Made by a program: the position numbers and the translations under genes
Shown: piece by piece, positions 54,178-63,461 of the stretch
Layout: every line of letters starts with the position of its first letter
Numbering within the stretch: position 1 is the first letter of the stretch
Source: Microbacterium horticulturae
Lineage (GTDB): Bacteria; Actinomycetota; Actinomycetes; Actinomycetales; Microbacteriaceae
Reading direction: 5' to 3'
Length of the DNA: 64,000 nt
NCBI RefSeq assembly: GCF_029094505.1
Contig: NZ_CP119108.1
Coordinates: 3,581,983-3,645,982 of the forward strand
Notes under the pieces: generated by a model
Told to the model about the DNA's origin: nothing
Seen by the model: only the letters and a program-made list of their open reading frames with translations
Database searches by the model: none

Positions 54178-54259
54178 GCGTTTCGTCTCGCTTCGCTCGC
54201 TCAACGACCGGCACGACCCCCGCTCGTTGAGCGAGGTGCGAAGCACCGAGACGAAACGC
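54178..54259. repeat. GTTGAGCGAGC-family inverted repeat between gyrB and gyrA
   Basis: GCGTTTCGTCTCG (54178-54190) pairs with CGAGACGAAACGC (54247-54259). Inner segments CTCGCTCAACGA and CGTTGAGCGAG also pair. It is close in sequence to the element at 12208 and lies inside an otherwise co-transcribed gyrase operon. Confidence 0.88.
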
Positions 54260-54278
54260 ACGGAGAGAACGAGAACAC

Positions 54279-56852
54279 ATGGCTGACGACGAACGCCCCA
54301 ACGAAGCCCCCGAGCACAACCACGGCAAGATCGACCAGGTCGATCTGCAGGTCGAGATGCAGCGCAGCTACCTCGACTACGCGATGAGCGTCATCGTCGG
54401 GCGCGCGCTGCCCGACGTGCGCGACGGCCTCAAGCCCGTGCACCGTCGCGTGATCTACGCGATGTACGACGGCGGCTACCGTCCCGACAAGTCGTTCTCG
54501 AAGTGCGCACGTGTGGTCGGTGAGGTGATGGGTCAGTACCACCCGCACGGCGACTCAGCGATCTACGACACCCTCGTGCGCCTCGTGCAGCCATGGTCGC
54601 TGCGCTACCCGCTCGCACTCGGCCAGGGCAACTTCGGTTCTCCCGGCAACATGGGCGCCGCAGCTCCCCGATACACCGAGACGAAGATGGCTCCGCTCGC
54701 GCTCGAGATGGTGCGCGACATCGAAGAGGAGACCGTCGACTTCGAGCCGAACTACGACGGCCAGACGCAGGAGCCGAAGGTCCTGCCCGCCCGATTCCCG
54801 AACCTCCTGGTGAACGGGTCCGTCGGCATTGCGGTGGGCATGGCCACCAACATCCCCCCGCACAATCTCCGTGAGGTGGCCGACGGTGCACTCTGGGTGC
54901 TCGATCACCCCGATGCTGCGCGTGAAGAGACGCTCGAAGCGCTCATGCAGCGCATCCCGGGCCCCGACTTCCCCACTGCCGCCCAGATCCTCGGGACCCG
55001 CGGCATTCACGATGCTTATCGCACCGGCCGCGGCTCGATCACGATGCGCGCGGTCGTCAACGTGGAAGAGATCCAGGGCCGCACCTGCCTCGTGGTCACC
55101 GAGCTGCCGTACCAGGTCAACCCCGACAACCTCGCGGTGAAGATCCGCGACCTCACACGTGACGGGCGCATCGCCGGCATCGCCGACATCCGCGACGAGT
55201 CGAGCGATCGGACCGGTCAGCGGCTGGTCATCGTGCTGCGGCGGGATGCTGTCGCCAAGGTCGTGCTGAACAACCTGTACAAGCACACCCAGCTGCAGGA
55301 GAACTTCGGCGCCAACATGCTGGCGATCGTCGACGGCGTGCCGCGTACGCTGCCGCTGGACGGGTTCATCATCCACTGGGTCACCCACCAGATCGACGTC
55401 ATCGTGCGACGCACGCGCTACCGGCTGCGTAAGGCCGAAGAGCGCATGCACATTCTGCGCGGCTACCTCAAGGCGCTCGACGCACTCGACGAGGTCATCG
55501 CGCTGATCCGCCGGTCGCCCACGGTCGACGACGCGCGGCAGGGTCTGAAGCAGCTGCTCGAGATCGACGACGATCAGGCCGACGCCATCCTGGCGATGCA
55601 GCTGCGTCGTCTGGCCGCCCTTGAGCGTCAGAAGATCGTCGACGAGGCCGCCGAGCTCGAACTGCAGATCGCCGACTTCAACGACATCCTCGCCAAGCCC
55701 GAGCGCCAGCGGACGATCGTGCGCGATGAGCTCACCGAGATCGTCGCGAAGTTCGGCGATGAGCGACGGACGCACATCCTCCCCGGCTTCGACGGCGACG
55801 TGTCGATGGAAGACCTGATCCCTGAAGAGGAGATGGTGGTCACCGTCACCCGCGACGGCTACATCAAGCGCACCCGCAGCGACAACTATCGCTCGCAGCA
55901 CCGCGGCGGCAAGGGCGTGAAGGGTGCGCAGCTGCGCGCCGATGACATCGTGGAGCATTTCTTCGTCACGACCACCCACCATTGGCTGCTGTTCTTCACC
56001 ACGAAGGGCCGCGTCTACCGAGCCAAGGCGTATGAGGTGCCCGAGGGCGGGCGCGATGCCAAGGGCCAGCATGTGGCGAACCTGCTCGCGCTGCAGCCCG
56101 AGGAGGAGATCGCTCAGATCCTCGCGTTGCACAGTTATGAAGATGCGCAGTATCTCGTCTTGGCCACTCGTGCTGGGCTCGTGAAGAAGACCCGGCTCAG
56201 CGAGTACGACACGAATCGCCAGGGTGGCATCATCGCGATCCGGCTGCGCGAAGCCGATGAGCTCGTCAGCGCCATGCCGGTCGACGAGGGTGACGACATC
56301 CTGCTCATCAGTCGACGCGGCATGTCGCTGCGCTTCTCTGCCACAGATGAAGCGCTGCGTCCGATGGGCCGTTCCACCGAAGGTGTGAAGGGCATGTCCT
56401 TCCGCGGTGACGACAGCCTGCTGTCGGCGTCGGTCGTCACCGACGACGGCTACGTCTTTATCGTCACCGACGGCGGGTATGCGAAGCGCACGGCGGTCGG
56501 GGAGTACCGCGTGCAGGGGCGCGGCGGACTCGGCATCAAGGTGGCCAAACTGAACGACGATCGAGGCGAGCTTGCGGGCGGTCTGATCGCCTCAGCGGAC
56601 GATGAGATCCTTGTGGTTCTTGCCAGCGGCAAGGTGGTACGCTCTGCCGTGGCCGAGGTGCCCGCCAAGGGTCGAGACACCATGGGTGTCGTGTTCGCCC
56701 GTCCGGGCGACGATGACAAGATCCTCGCGATCGCGCGCAACTCCGAACGGGGATTGGGTGACGACGACGAAGCGGAAGTCCCGGCCGACACCGTAGATGC
56801 CGGTGCGACCGAGGCATCTCCCGAGAACCCCGAAGAGAGTACTGACGCATGA
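54279..56852 (+). CDS. gyrA: DNA gyrase subunit A
   Basis: 857 residues. The breakage-reunion domain has the catalytic tyrosine in [10 protein letters not shown] (Tyr132). The quinolone-determining segment [20 protein letters not shown] shows Ser93 and Asp97, the sensitive form. The C-terminal beta-pinwheel contains the GyrA box [10 protein letters not shown] and repeated blades, ending in an acidic tail ([18 protein letters not shown]). CGGAGAG precedes the ATG at 54279. Confidence 0.98.
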   Translation: MADDERPNEAPEHNHGKIDQVDLQVEMQRSYLDYAMSVIVGRALPDVRDGLKPVHRRVIYAMYDGGYRPDKSFSKCARVVGEVMGQYHPHGDSAIYDTLVRLVQPWSLRYPLALGQGNFGSPGNMGAAAPRYTETKMAPLALEMVRDIEEETVDFEPNYDGQTQEPKVLPARFPNLLVNGSVGIAVGMATNIPPHNLREVADGALWVLDHPDAAREETLEALMQRIPGPDFPTAAQILGTRGIHDAYRTGRGSITMRAVVNVEEIQGRTCLVVTELPYQVNPDNLAVKIRDLTRDGRIAGIADIRDESSDRTGQRLVIVLRRDAVAKVVLNNLYKHTQLQENFGANMLAIVDGVPRTLPLDGFIIHWVTHQIDVIVRRTRYRLRKAEERMHILRGYLKALDALDEVIALIRRSPTVDDARQGLKQLLEIDDDQADAILAMQLRRLAALERQKIVDEAAELELQIADFNDILAKPERQRTIVRDELTEIVAKFGDERRTHILPGFDGDVSMEDLIPEEEMVVTVTRDGYIKRTRSDNYRSQHRGGKGVKGAQLRADDIVEHFFVTTTHHWLLFFTTKGRVYRAKAYEVPEGGRDAKGQHVANLLALQPEEEIAQILALHSYEDAQYLVLATRAGLVKKTRLSEYDTNRQGGIIAIRLREADELVSAMPVDEGDDILLISRRGMSLRFSATDEALRPMGRSTEGVKGMSFRGDDSLLSASVVTDDGYVFIVTDGGYAKRTAVGEYRVQGRGGLGIKVAKLNDDRGELAGGLIASADDEILVVLASGKVVRSAVAEVPAKGRDTMGVVFARPGDDDKILAIARNSERGLGDDDEAEVPADTVDAGATEASPENPEESTDA

Positions 56853-57253
56853 GCACGGTAGCGGACAAGCTGGCGAAGAAGTCCACGCACAAGACCAGCG
56901 CCAAGCAGGTGCGCCTGCGCCTGGTGTACGTCGACTTCTGGTCCGCGGTGAAGCTGTCGTTCCTGGCTGCGGTGGTGATGGCGGTCGTGACCATCGTCAC
57001 GTTCTTCCTCATCTACATGGTTGTCTCGGCGACCGGCCTTGTGGGTAAGGCCGATGAGCTGTTCAAGAGCATCTCCGACGGCGGTATCGCCCTGTCGTCG
57101 ATCATCGGTCTGCCGCAGGTGATGGCGATGGCGGCCATCGTCGCCATCCTGAATCTTGTGGTGGTGACCGTGCTCGGTGCCGTGGTCGCCGGCATCTACA
57201 ACCTGGCTGTGAAGATCACGGGCGGGCTGCTCATCGGGTTCACGTCGAACTGA
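56849..57253 (+). CDS. DUF3566 membrane protein
   Basis: 134 residues. A basic cytoplasmic N-terminus ([20 protein letters not shown]) is followed by two membrane helices ([24 protein letters not shown] and [20 protein letters not shown]). This is the DUF3566 family found after gyrA in most actinobacteria (Rv0007 position). Function unknown. It overlaps gyrA by four bases, so it is co-translated. Confidence 0.9.
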   Translation: MSTVADKLAKKSTHKTSAKQVRLRLVYVDFWSAVKLSFLAAVVMAVVTIVTFFLIYMVVSATGLVGKADELFKSISDGGIALSSIIGLPQVMAMAAIVAILNLVVVTVLGAVVAGIYNLAVKITGGLLIGFTSN

Positions 57254-57319
57254 CCGGGCTGATTCGGAAAATCCGGCGGATTCGGGTAATCTCTTTGAGG
57301 TTGACGTGCCCGTCGGCAC

Positions 57320-57393
57320 GGGGGTATAGCTCAGGCGGTTAGAGCGCTTCACTGATAATGAAGAGGTCCCAGGTTCAAGTCCTGGTACCCCCA
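57320..57393 (+). tRNA. tRNA-Ile (GAU)
   Basis: 74 bases with acceptor GGGGGTA / TACCCCC and discriminator A. The anticodon stem-loop CTTCA-CTGATAA-TGAAG has GAT at 57354-57356; the T arm contains GGTTCAAGTCC. CCA is not encoded. tRNA-Ile followed by tRNA-Ala after gyrA is the usual actinobacterial order. Confidence 0.97.
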
Positions 57394-57407
57394 CACTGCA
57401 AGATTTC

Positions 57408-57483
57408 GGGGCCTTAGCTCAGTTGGTAGAGCACCTGCTTTGCAAGCAGGGGGTCACCGGTTCGAACCCGGTAGGCTCCACCA
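57408..57483 (+). tRNA. tRNA-Ala (UGC)
   Basis: Acceptor GGGGCCT / AGGCTCC (one G-T pair), anticodon stem-loop CCTGC-TTTGCAA-GCAGG with TGC, T arm GGTTCGAACCC. The discriminator A is at 57480, and CCA is encoded at 57481-57483. Confidence 0.97.
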
Positions 57484-57491
57484 GACATCAG

Positions 57492-57533
57492 AACCTCGGA
57501 CGAACGCCCTTCGGGCGGGATTCCGGGGTTTTT
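57492..57533 (+). terminator. Terminator of the tRNA transcript
   Basis: AACCTCGGA pairs with TCCGGGGTT (one wobble) around an inner CGCCC/GGGCG hairpin, and the right arm runs into TTTTT. A textbook intrinsic terminator. Confidence 0.88.
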
Positions 57534-57643
57534 CGATGACCGCGATCGGGAACGCCGACTGAGCGGATTTTCCCGGCTGCTGCGGCCCGAGGGCCGGTTG
57601 CGTCGTGACAGGCTGGACCCGTCACGACCGAGAGGAGACATCC

Positions 57644-57943
57644 GTGTCCGTCGTCAAGATCAATGCACTCTCCGTCCCCGAGGGCGCCGGCTCCGAACTC
57701 GAGGCGCGGTTCGCGGCCCGCAAACACTCGGTCGACTCCGCGCCCGGGTTCGAGGGGTTCCAGCTGCTGCGGCCGATCGCCGGCGAGACGCGATACTTCG
57801 TCATCACGACGTGGGCCAGCGAAGAGGACTTCCAGACCTGGCGCAGTCAGCGCACGCCCCATGAACCCGCAGGCCCCGGCAGCTCCACGCTGTCGACGCA
57901 GGCGGCACTCCTCGAGTTCGAGGTCGTCGAGCTCGCCGACTGA
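57644..57943 (+). CDS. ABM-fold monooxygenase (HmoA/IsdG-like)
   Basis: A 99-residue antibiotic-biosynthesis-monooxygenase fold: VKINALSVPEGAGSELEARF, GFEGFQLLRPIAGETRYFVI TTWASEEDFQTWRSQ. Actinobacterial members of this size include haem-degrading enzymes (MhuD, IsdG type) and others with no known substrate. The expected Asn/His/Trp triad cannot be checked without alignment, so haem degradation is only possible. GTG at 57644 with GAGAGGAGA upstream. Confidence 0.8.
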   Translation: MSVVKINALSVPEGAGSELEARFAARKHSVDSAPGFEGFQLLRPIAGETRYFVITTWASEEDFQTWRSQRTPHEPAGPGSSTLSTQAALLEFEVVELAD

Positions 57944-58051
57944 CGACGTTCCACCACGGGCGCCCGCGCCCCCACGGACGAGTCACGGATGGACGCGGGC
58001 CAGCGCCACGAGATGGCGTACGCCGCTCCCGCGGCGCCCGCGGCGACCTGC

Positions 58052-59164
58052 TCACCCCGCCGAGGTGAGGGAGCGCGGCGTGACGTTCAGTCGCTCGGCG
58101 CCGTCAGCGGTGACCACCACGATGTCTTCGATGCGCGCGCCCCACTCGCCCGGGAAGTAGATGCCCGGCTCGATGCTGAACGCCATCCCCTCGCGCAGCA
58201 CGATCTGGTTGCCCCGGGCGATGTACGGCTCCTCGTGCACCGACAGGCCGATGCCGTGGCCGGTGCGATGAAGAAAAGCGTCGGCCAGCCCTGCCTCGGC
58301 GAGCACGCCGCGAGCCGCGGCATCCACTTCTTCCGCCGTCGCACCCGGGCGCACGGCATCGACCGCCGCCTGCTGTGCGCGTACGAGCACGTCGATCCGT
58401 TCGGCCGCCGACGGATCAGGCGAGCCGACGACGTAGGTGCGCGTGCTGTCGGAGTTGTAGCCCGACGGCACCGCGCCGCCGATGTCGACCACGACGATCT
58501 CACCGTCGCCGATGACCCGGTCCGACACCTCGTGGTGCGGGTCGGCGCCGTTGGGCCCGGAGCCCACGATGACGAACTCGACCGTGCGGTGCCCCGATGC
58601 CATGATGGCCGCGGCGATGTCGTCGGCGACCTCGCGCTCGGTGCGTCCCGCATGCAGCAGCTGCGGCACCTGCCGGTGCACCGCGTCGATCGCCTCGCCC
58701 GCCCGGCGCAGCTCGGCGATCTCGGCGGCGTCCTTGATCATCCGGCCCTCACGCAGCACGGGCGTGGCAAGCTCCAGGCGCACATCGAGCCGTTCGCCGA
58801 TCGGCACCGTGTGCAGGGCGGGCAAGGCATCCGACACGGCGATGCGGCGCGCACCCGCGGGTATCGCGTCGGCCACCAGCGCGTAGGGATCGTCGCCGTC
58901 GACCCAGTCGGCCTGGCGCACGTCGAGCGATGCGATTGCGGTGTCGCGCACCTTCGCGAGCTCCATGCGCGGCACGACGATGGTCGCCGGTCCCGTGGCG
59001 GGCATCACCAGGGCGGTCAGACGCTCGATCGTGTCGCCCTCGACGCCGACGAGGTAGTCGAGGTCGGGGCCGGCACCCACGACGACCGCGTCGAGCCCGG
59101 CGTCGGCGGCCAGATGACGAGCGCGGTCGAGGCGCGCGGCATGCACATCAGCGGAGAAGCCCAT
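58052..59164 (-). CDS. M24-family aminopeptidase (Xaa-Pro type)
   Basis: 370 residues. The N-terminal creatinase-like domain (ADAGLDAVVVGAGPDLDYLV) is followed by the pita-bread metallopeptidase: VVVDIGGAVPSGYNSDSTRT (two metal-binding Asp), FLHRTGHGIGLSVHEEPYIA (His), FSIEPGIYFPGEWGARIEDI (two Glu). It removes N-terminal residues next to proline or a related position. ATG 59164 chosen over GTG 59170. Confidence 0.93.
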   Translation of the reverse strand: MGFSADVHAARLDRARHLAADAGLDAVVVGAGPDLDYLVGVEGDTIERLTALVMPATGPATIVVPRMELAKVRDTAIASLDVRQADWVDGDDPYALVADAIPAGARRIAVSDALPALHTVPIGERLDVRLELATPVLREGRMIKDAAEIAELRRAGEAIDAVHRQVPQLLHAGRTEREVADDIAAAIMASGHRTVEFVIVGSGPNGADPHHEVSDRVIGDGEIVVVDIGGAVPSGYNSDSTRTYVVGSPDPSAAERIDVLVRAQQAAVDAVRPGATAEEVDAAARGVLAEAGLADAFLHRTGHGIGLSVHEEPYIARGNQIVLREGMAFSIEPGIYFPGEWGARIEDIVVVTADGAERLNVTPRSLTSAG

Positions 59165-59205
59165 GCCCACACGCTACGACCGGCGTTGGGCGCGCGCCAG
59201 AGCCG

Positions 59206-59406
59206 TCAGAGCGTCTGCCCCGCGAGAAAGTGCCAGCCCAGCCACCACCAGATGACGATCACGGCCAGCCGCACCGCGCGGTCGGACATCAGCCGGTCGA
59301 ACATCGCCGTGGTGGATGCCTCGGCATACCGTCGCCCGATGAGCCAGCCGGCCACGGCCACCGCGGCCGCGCACGCCAGGAACGCCGCCGCGCTGATGAC
59401 GATCAT
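59206..59406 (-). CDS. Small two-helix membrane protein
   Basis: 66 residues. Two hydrophobic segments (VISAAAFLACAAAVAVAGWL and LAVIVIWWWLGWHFLA) flank a short polar loop with RRYAEASTTAMFDRLMSDRA. The ATG overlaps the stop of the preceding membrane-protein gene (ATGA), so the two are coupled. It lies in a frame hidden within a longer out-of-frame ORF. Family not recognised with confidence. Confidence 0.7.
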   Translation of the reverse strand: MIVISAAAFLACAAAVAVAGWLIGRRYAEASTTAMFDRLMSDRAVRLAVIVIWWWLGWHFLAGQTL

Positions 59407-60047
59407 CGTCGCCCTCCTCGTTGCAGCAGCCAGACGCCGCCTGCCAACCACGCGACGACGATGACGATCTTGCCGGGCACGGTGCCGGCGAGAGGGTTGA
59501 GCAGGTCGCTCAGCGAGAACCACGCGGCATCGGGCTGCACGAGCCCGAGGATGAACTGGATGAGCTCCCACACGCACCCGATGACGACGATCACCGCCCA
59601 GGCGAGGGCGAGGCGACGGATGCCGGGGCCGAAGCCCGTCTGTCGGTCGGGGCGCGCCACCGCTCGGCCGGCGAGCGCGAGCCATGCCACCGCGATGCCG
59701 ATCGCGACGGTCGCGACCTGCATCACGACACCGTGGCGCGGCACGAAGCACAGCACCGCGCCGAGGATCGCGGCAACGGACGAGAGAACGAGCAGTGACA
59801 GCGGCTGACGTGATGCGGGGGCGGCCTGGACCGCCGGCGCCCGCGCCTGCGCGGCGGCGAGTCCGACGCCCGCGGCGGCAGTGAAGAAGATCGCCGTGTC
59901 GAACCACTGCACCCGGACGATCTGCACGATCCCGATGGCGACGAGCACGAACAGCCAGCACCAGATCGGCCACCCGACATGCGCCGACAGACGCTCGGGC
60001 TCGCCGGTGCGGCCCCGATGTCGCTCAGAGTCCTCGAACGATCCCAT
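59403..60047 (-). CDS. Hypothetical membrane protein
   Basis: 214 residues with about six helices (WPIWCWLFVLVAIGIVQIVR, TAIFFTAAAGVGLAAAQ, LLVLSSVAAILGAVLCFVP and three more). The N-terminus is polar. Coupled to the small membrane protein gene downstream. Function unknown. Confidence 0.75.
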   Translation of the reverse strand: MGSFEDSERHRGRTGEPERLSAHVGWPIWCWLFVLVAIGIVQIVRVQWFDTAIFFTAAAGVGLAAAQARAPAVQAAPASRQPLSLLVLSSVAAILGAVLCFVPRHGVVMQVATVAIGIAVAWLALAGRAVARPDRQTGFGPGIRRLALAWAVIVVIGCVWELIQFILGLVQPDAAWFSLSDLLNPLAGTVPGKIVIVVAWLAGGVWLLQRGGRR

Positions 60048-60122
60048 GAGAGGTCCCCTCCCCTTCGCACTCTACCGACGCGTTGTCGGCCCGGGTCGAG
60101 TGGTCGTTCTATCGTTGTGTGC

Positions 60123-60551
60123 ATGGATCTGAGGGTCGCCGCATATGCCGTCATCGTCGACGACGGCGACCACGTGCTCCTGTCGCACTGGACGCAGGGG
60201 CGGCGCCCGGCGTGGACGATGCCCGGCGGCGGGCTCGAAGACGGCGAGGATCCCGTCGACGCGGTGCGCCGGGAGATCCGGGAAGAGACGGGCTACAAGG
60301 CCCGCATCGGCGAGCTGCTCGGCATCCACTCCCGCGTGATCCCCGCGGGCCGGCGGGTCACGCGCGAGTCGAACCAGCCGCTGCACACCTTGCGCATCCT
60401 CTACCGCGCCGAGATCACGGGCGGCAAGCTGCGCAACGAGGTGGGTGGTTCGACCGACCGGGCAGGATGGTTCCCGCTCTCGGAAGTGCGCAATCTGCAG
60501 CGTGTGCGGCTCGTCGACATCGCACTGAAGATGGCAGGCGTCACGTACTGA
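60123..60551 (+). CDS. NUDIX hydrolase
   Basis: 142 residues. The Nudix box is complete: GGLEDGEDPVDAVRREIREE TGY (G-x5-E-x7-RE-I-x-EE-x-G). A beta-strand-rich body surrounds it (AYAVIVDDGDHVLLSHWTQG, DRAGWFPLSEVRNLQRVRLV). It hydrolyses a nucleoside diphosphate linked to another group; the substrate is not readable, and MutT-like house-cleaning or nucleotide-sugar roles are both possible. ATG 60123. Confidence 0.9.
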   Translation: MDLRVAAYAVIVDDGDHVLLSHWTQGRRPAWTMPGGGLEDGEDPVDAVRREIREETGYKARIGELLGIHSRVIPAGRRVTRESNQPLHTLRILYRAEITGGKLRNEVGGSTDRAGWFPLSEVRNLQRVRLVDIALKMAGVTY

Positions 60552-60655
60552 CGGCGCGCGGGCCGGCACGTTTCGAACCGGACCTTCGACCCTCGCTCAA
60601 TGTGCGGGAGGATCCTTCACCGGCCGTCGAGCGAGCGAAATGCGTCGAATCGACC

Positions 60656-61120
60656 TCAACGCCCAGGCTCGGGCAGCGGCCGCGAGATGTCGGCGACCGC
60701 CGCGCCGTACGCGGCGATGAGCGCGTCGGCGTCGACGAACGCGCTGTAGCCGCGTGCCCCGGCACCCATTGCGATGCGCCGCCCGACGATGTCGGCGTCG
60801 GCATACACCGGCCAGTCGTGGTCGCTGCCGATCGGAGTGATCGTGCCGCGCGCGTAGCCAGTCGCCTCGAGAGCGAGCTCGGGCTCGGGCATGCGCAGCC
60901 GGTTCACACCGACCACCGCGCGTAGCTTGGGCCAAGAGATGGCCCGGTCGCCGGGGATCAGCGCGAACAGGAAGTCTCCGTCGTGCCGCTTGACCACGAG
61001 CGTCTTCACGATGTCGGCGGGGCGCACGCCGAGGACCTGCGCCGCCTCGACGACGCTGTGCGCGTCAGGACGCTCGCGCACCTCGATGTCGAGATGACGA
61101 GTGGATGCCGCGGCCCGCAC
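60656..61120 (-). CDS. YbaK/EbsC-family aminoacyl-tRNA deacylase
   Basis: 154 residues. Core signatures are EAAQVLGVRPADIVKTLVVK (catalytic Lys), FLFALIPGDRAISWPKLRAV and GYARGTITPIGSDHDWPVYA with the conserved Gly-x-Ile-x-Pro. The family clears Cys-tRNA(Pro) or related mischarged tRNAs. The start is uncertain: GTG 61120 has no Shine-Dalgarno sequence but matches the family length, and the frame is open further upstream into a repeat. Confidence 0.85.
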   Translation of the reverse strand: MRAAASTRHLDIEVRERPDAHSVVEAAQVLGVRPADIVKTLVVKRHDGDFLFALIPGDRAISWPKLRAVVGVNRLRMPEPELALEATGYARGTITPIGSDHDWPVYADADIVGRRIAMGAGARGYSAFVDADALIAAYGAAVADISRPLPEPGR

Positions 61121-61153
61121 GCGTGCGGTGGGGTCGGTCGTGGGCGGGTCAGC

Positions 61154-61187
61154 GCGTTTCGACGCGCTTCGCTCGCTCAACGACCGG
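61154..61187. repeat. GTTGAGCGAGC-family half element
   Basis: GCGTTTCGACGCGCTTCGCT then CGCTCAACGACCGG; one arm of the repeat seen in full at 12208 and 54178. A weak GGTCGTTCAACGCC is found about 25 bases downstream. Confidence 0.75.
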
Positions 61188-61235
61188 TCAGGCCCACTTT
61201 CCGAATCGCTGTGGTCGTTCAACGCCCGGCGGTCG

Positions 61236-61829
61236 TCACGCGTCGGGGGCGCGCAGCGGGTCGTCGGCCACCCAGAGCTCGTCATCGGCCCGCAGCGTCT
61301 GCCAGGCGGCGTAGACGACGCCGACCGCGGCGGCGATGCCCAGCAGCAGCGCGATGACGCCACCGGCGCCCATCCCGCTCTTCTGCGACGCGGGCTTCGA
61401 GGCGGCAGCGAGCCGTGCCGAGATCTTCTTCGTGGCCTTCTTGCTGTTCTTCTGCGTCTTCTTGCCGAGGGCGTCGAGATCGATGCTCGACAGGCCGCGG
61501 CCCGACGCGAGCTTCGAACGCGTGTCGTTCGCGACATCCCATACCGACATCGCCGAGCCGACGACGGCACCCGCCGCGGGCACGACCTTGTCGCCGAAGA
61601 CCTGCTGAGCCGTCTTCACGCCCTTGTCGACATACGGCGCGGCGTACTTCTCATAGTTCGCCTGCACGGTCGGAGTGATGTGCTCGCGGTTGTAGTTGCC
61701 CAGCTGCCGACCGGCTTCACGGGCGACCGAAGCCGCCTCGCCGACGAGCACCTGCTGCGAATCCCAGAGCTTGTTCGCCTGGTCCTGCAGTCGGCGGAGT
61801 TCCTTCTTGCGCTTACGGCTGAGGCTCAC
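61236..61829 (-). CDS. Hypothetical membrane-anchored coiled-coil protein
   Basis: 197 residues. A basic N-terminus (LSRKRKKELRRLQDQANKLW) leads into a long helical region (GEAASVAREAGRQLGNYNRE ... KVVPAAGAVVGSAMSV), a Lys-rich stretch (KKTQKNSKKATKKI) and one C-terminal helix (GGVIALLLGIAAAVGVVYAA). It resembles tail-anchored YtxH-like proteins in shape only. GTG 61829 has GGGAGGG upstream and is preferred to the TTG at 61844. Confidence 0.75.
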   Translation of the reverse strand: MSLSRKRKKELRRLQDQANKLWDSQQVLVGEAASVAREAGRQLGNYNREHITPTVQANYEKYAAPYVDKGVKTAQQVFGDKVVPAAGAVVGSAMSVWDVANDTRSKLASGRGLSSIDLDALGKKTQKNSKKATKKISARLAAASKPASQKSGMGAGGVIALLLGIAAAVGVVYAAWQTLRADDELWVADDPLRAPDA

Positions 61830-61940
61830 GGGGTGCCCTCCCAATCGATCGGGGTGTGTGCATCTTCATCTTGCCAGACGTGACCCTGAGAGGAAGGGGA
61901 TGTACAGAACTTGGAGAGGTAACTCTGAAAGAATGACGTC

Positions 61941-62498
61941 ATGGCTATCCCTACCGCTGTCGCCACGCTGCACACGAACCACGGCGACATCGTCGTCAAC
62001 CTCTTCGGGGACCACGCGCCCCGCACCGTCAAGAACTTCATCGGACTCGCCGACGGAACCGGCGAATGGACCGACCCCCGCACCGGCAAGCCCGGTGAAG
62101 GTGCTCTCTACAAGGACGTCATCTTCCACCGCATCATCCCGGGCTTCATGATCCAGGGCGGAGACCCGCTCGGCCAGGGCGTCGGCGGTCCCGGCTACAA
62201 CTTCGACGACGAGATCCACCCCGAACTGAACTTCGGCTCGCCGTACCTGCTCGCGATGGCGAACGCCGGCCTGCGCCGCAACGCGATCACCGGCAAGGCC
62301 GAGGGCACCAACGGATCGCAGTTCTTCATCACGACCGACCCGACGCCGTGGCTGAACGGTAAGCACACGATCTTCGGCGAGGTCGCCGACGACGCCTCAC
62401 GTGCGGTCGTCGACGAGATCAGCAAGGTCGCGACCGGTGGGCAGGACCGCCCCGTCGCCGACGTCGTGATCTCGTCGATCGACATCGCGCAGGCGTGA
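61941..62498 (+). CDS. ppiA: Peptidyl-prolyl cis-trans isomerase (cyclophilin)
   Basis: A 185-residue cytoplasmic cyclophilin with no signal peptide. It carries VIFHRIIPGFMIQGGDPLGQ (active-site Arg, Phe, Met, Gln), NGSQFFITTDPTPWLNGKHT and FGEV. It speeds proline isomerisation in folding. In mycobacteria ppiA (Rv0009) also lies just after the gyrase/tRNA block and before rhomboid/CrgA genes. ATG 61941. Confidence 0.95.
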   Translation: MAIPTAVATLHTNHGDIVVNLFGDHAPRTVKNFIGLADGTGEWTDPRTGKPGEGALYKDVIFHRIIPGFMIQGGDPLGQGVGGPGYNFDDEIHPELNFGSPYLLAMANAGLRRNAITGKAEGTNGSQFFITTDPTPWLNGKHTIFGEVADDASRAVVDEISKVATGGQDRPVADVVISSIDIAQA

Positions 62499-62518
62499 GC
62501 CGCGCCCACACCTGACGA

Positions 62519-63409
62519 ATGACGTCGCCCGACTTCTCACGCAATCGCGAGAACTTCTGCTATCGGCATCCCGATCGTCAGAGCTTCGTGCTCTGCCAGC
62601 GGTGCCTGCGCACGATCTGCCCGGAGTGCCAGATCCAAGCACCCGTGGGCGTGATCTGCCCGGAGTGCCTGCGCGATCAGCAGAAGGCGGCGTCACCCGC
62701 ACAGCGCCGCGCCGAACGGCGGTGGGGTGCACGCCCCACGGCCGTCGCCGCGCCGAGCACCCAGAAGCCGCTGGCGACGTACTGGATCATCGGCATCACC
62801 GTGGTCGCGTACCTCGTGCAGCTGGTTCCGCAATCCCCGGTGCAGCAGCTGCTGGCGTTCAATAGCGTGTACCTGGTGCCGGCGTTCGGCCACTTCGAGC
62901 CGTGGCGCCTGTTGACGGTGCTGTTCGTGCACTCGGGCCTCCTGCATGTCGGTCTGAACATGCTCGCGCTCTGGATGATCGGGCGCATCCTCGAACCGCT
63001 CGTCGGCCATACCCGCTTCGTGGCCATGTACTTGATCTCCGGCATCGGCGGATCGGTCGCTGTCGCGCTGCTCGCGCCCGCCACATGGGTGGTCGGAGCA
63101 TCCGGTGCCATCTTCGGACTGTTCGGTGCGCTGCTGATCATCGGTCGACACATCGGAGCGAACGTCACGAGCATCGCCGTCATCATCGGGATCAACTTCG
63201 CGTTCCCGTTCGTGGCCGGCCTCTTCTCCGGCTCGGTGAACATCTCGTGGCAGGCGCATCTGGGCGGTCTGATCGCCGGCTGTGCGGTGGGGTTCATCTA
63301 CACGCGCACGCGGGCGGCGCGGCAGCGCAATCTGCAGATCGGTCTGCTCGTCGGGCTGACCGTGGTGCTGCTCGCCCTGCTGATCGTCCCTGCGGCACTC
63401 TACTTCTGA
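62519..63409 (+). CDS. Rhomboid-family intramembrane serine protease with zinc-ribbon N-terminus
   Basis: 296 residues. The N-terminus has cysteine pairs (CYRHPDRQSFVLCQRCLRTI CPEC and ICPEC) that form one or two zinc ribbons. The six-helix rhomboid core includes LLHVGLNMLALWMIGRILEP, the catalytic serine in GASGAIFGLFGALL and the histidine in SWQAHLGGLIAGCAVGF. It cuts membrane-protein helices; its substrates are unknown. ATG 62519. Confidence 0.93.
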   Translation: MTSPDFSRNRENFCYRHPDRQSFVLCQRCLRTICPECQIQAPVGVICPECLRDQQKAASPAQRRAERRWGARPTAVAAPSTQKPLATYWIIGITVVAYLVQLVPQSPVQQLLAFNSVYLVPAFGHFEPWRLLTVLFVHSGLLHVGLNMLALWMIGRILEPLVGHTRFVAMYLISGIGGSVAVALLAPATWVVGASGAIFGLFGALLIIGRHIGANVTSIAVIIGINFAFPFVAGLFSGSVNISWQAHLGGLIAGCAVGFIYTRTRAARQRNLQIGLLVGLTVVLLALLIVPAALYF

Positions 63410-63413
63410 GAAG

Positions 63414-63460
63414 TTATCCACAGGTTCATCCCCAGCTGGGGATGAATTACACCGGTGTGA
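63414..63460. promoter_or_regulatory. DnaA box plus two palindromes between rhomboid gene and crgA
   Basis: TTATCCACA (63414-63422) is followed by a perfect 22-bp palindrome whose half is TTCATCCCCAG (63425-63435), then ACACCGGTGT (63449-63458). The palindromes lie between convergent genes and could be a bidirectional terminator; an exact DnaA box 14.5 kb from oriC is extra. Confidence 0.65.
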
Positions 63461-63461
63461 T

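Noticed and set aside
54528..54590. Fluoroquinolone resistance in gyrA.
   Set aside because: The determining positions are Ser93 and Asp97, the usual sensitive residues.
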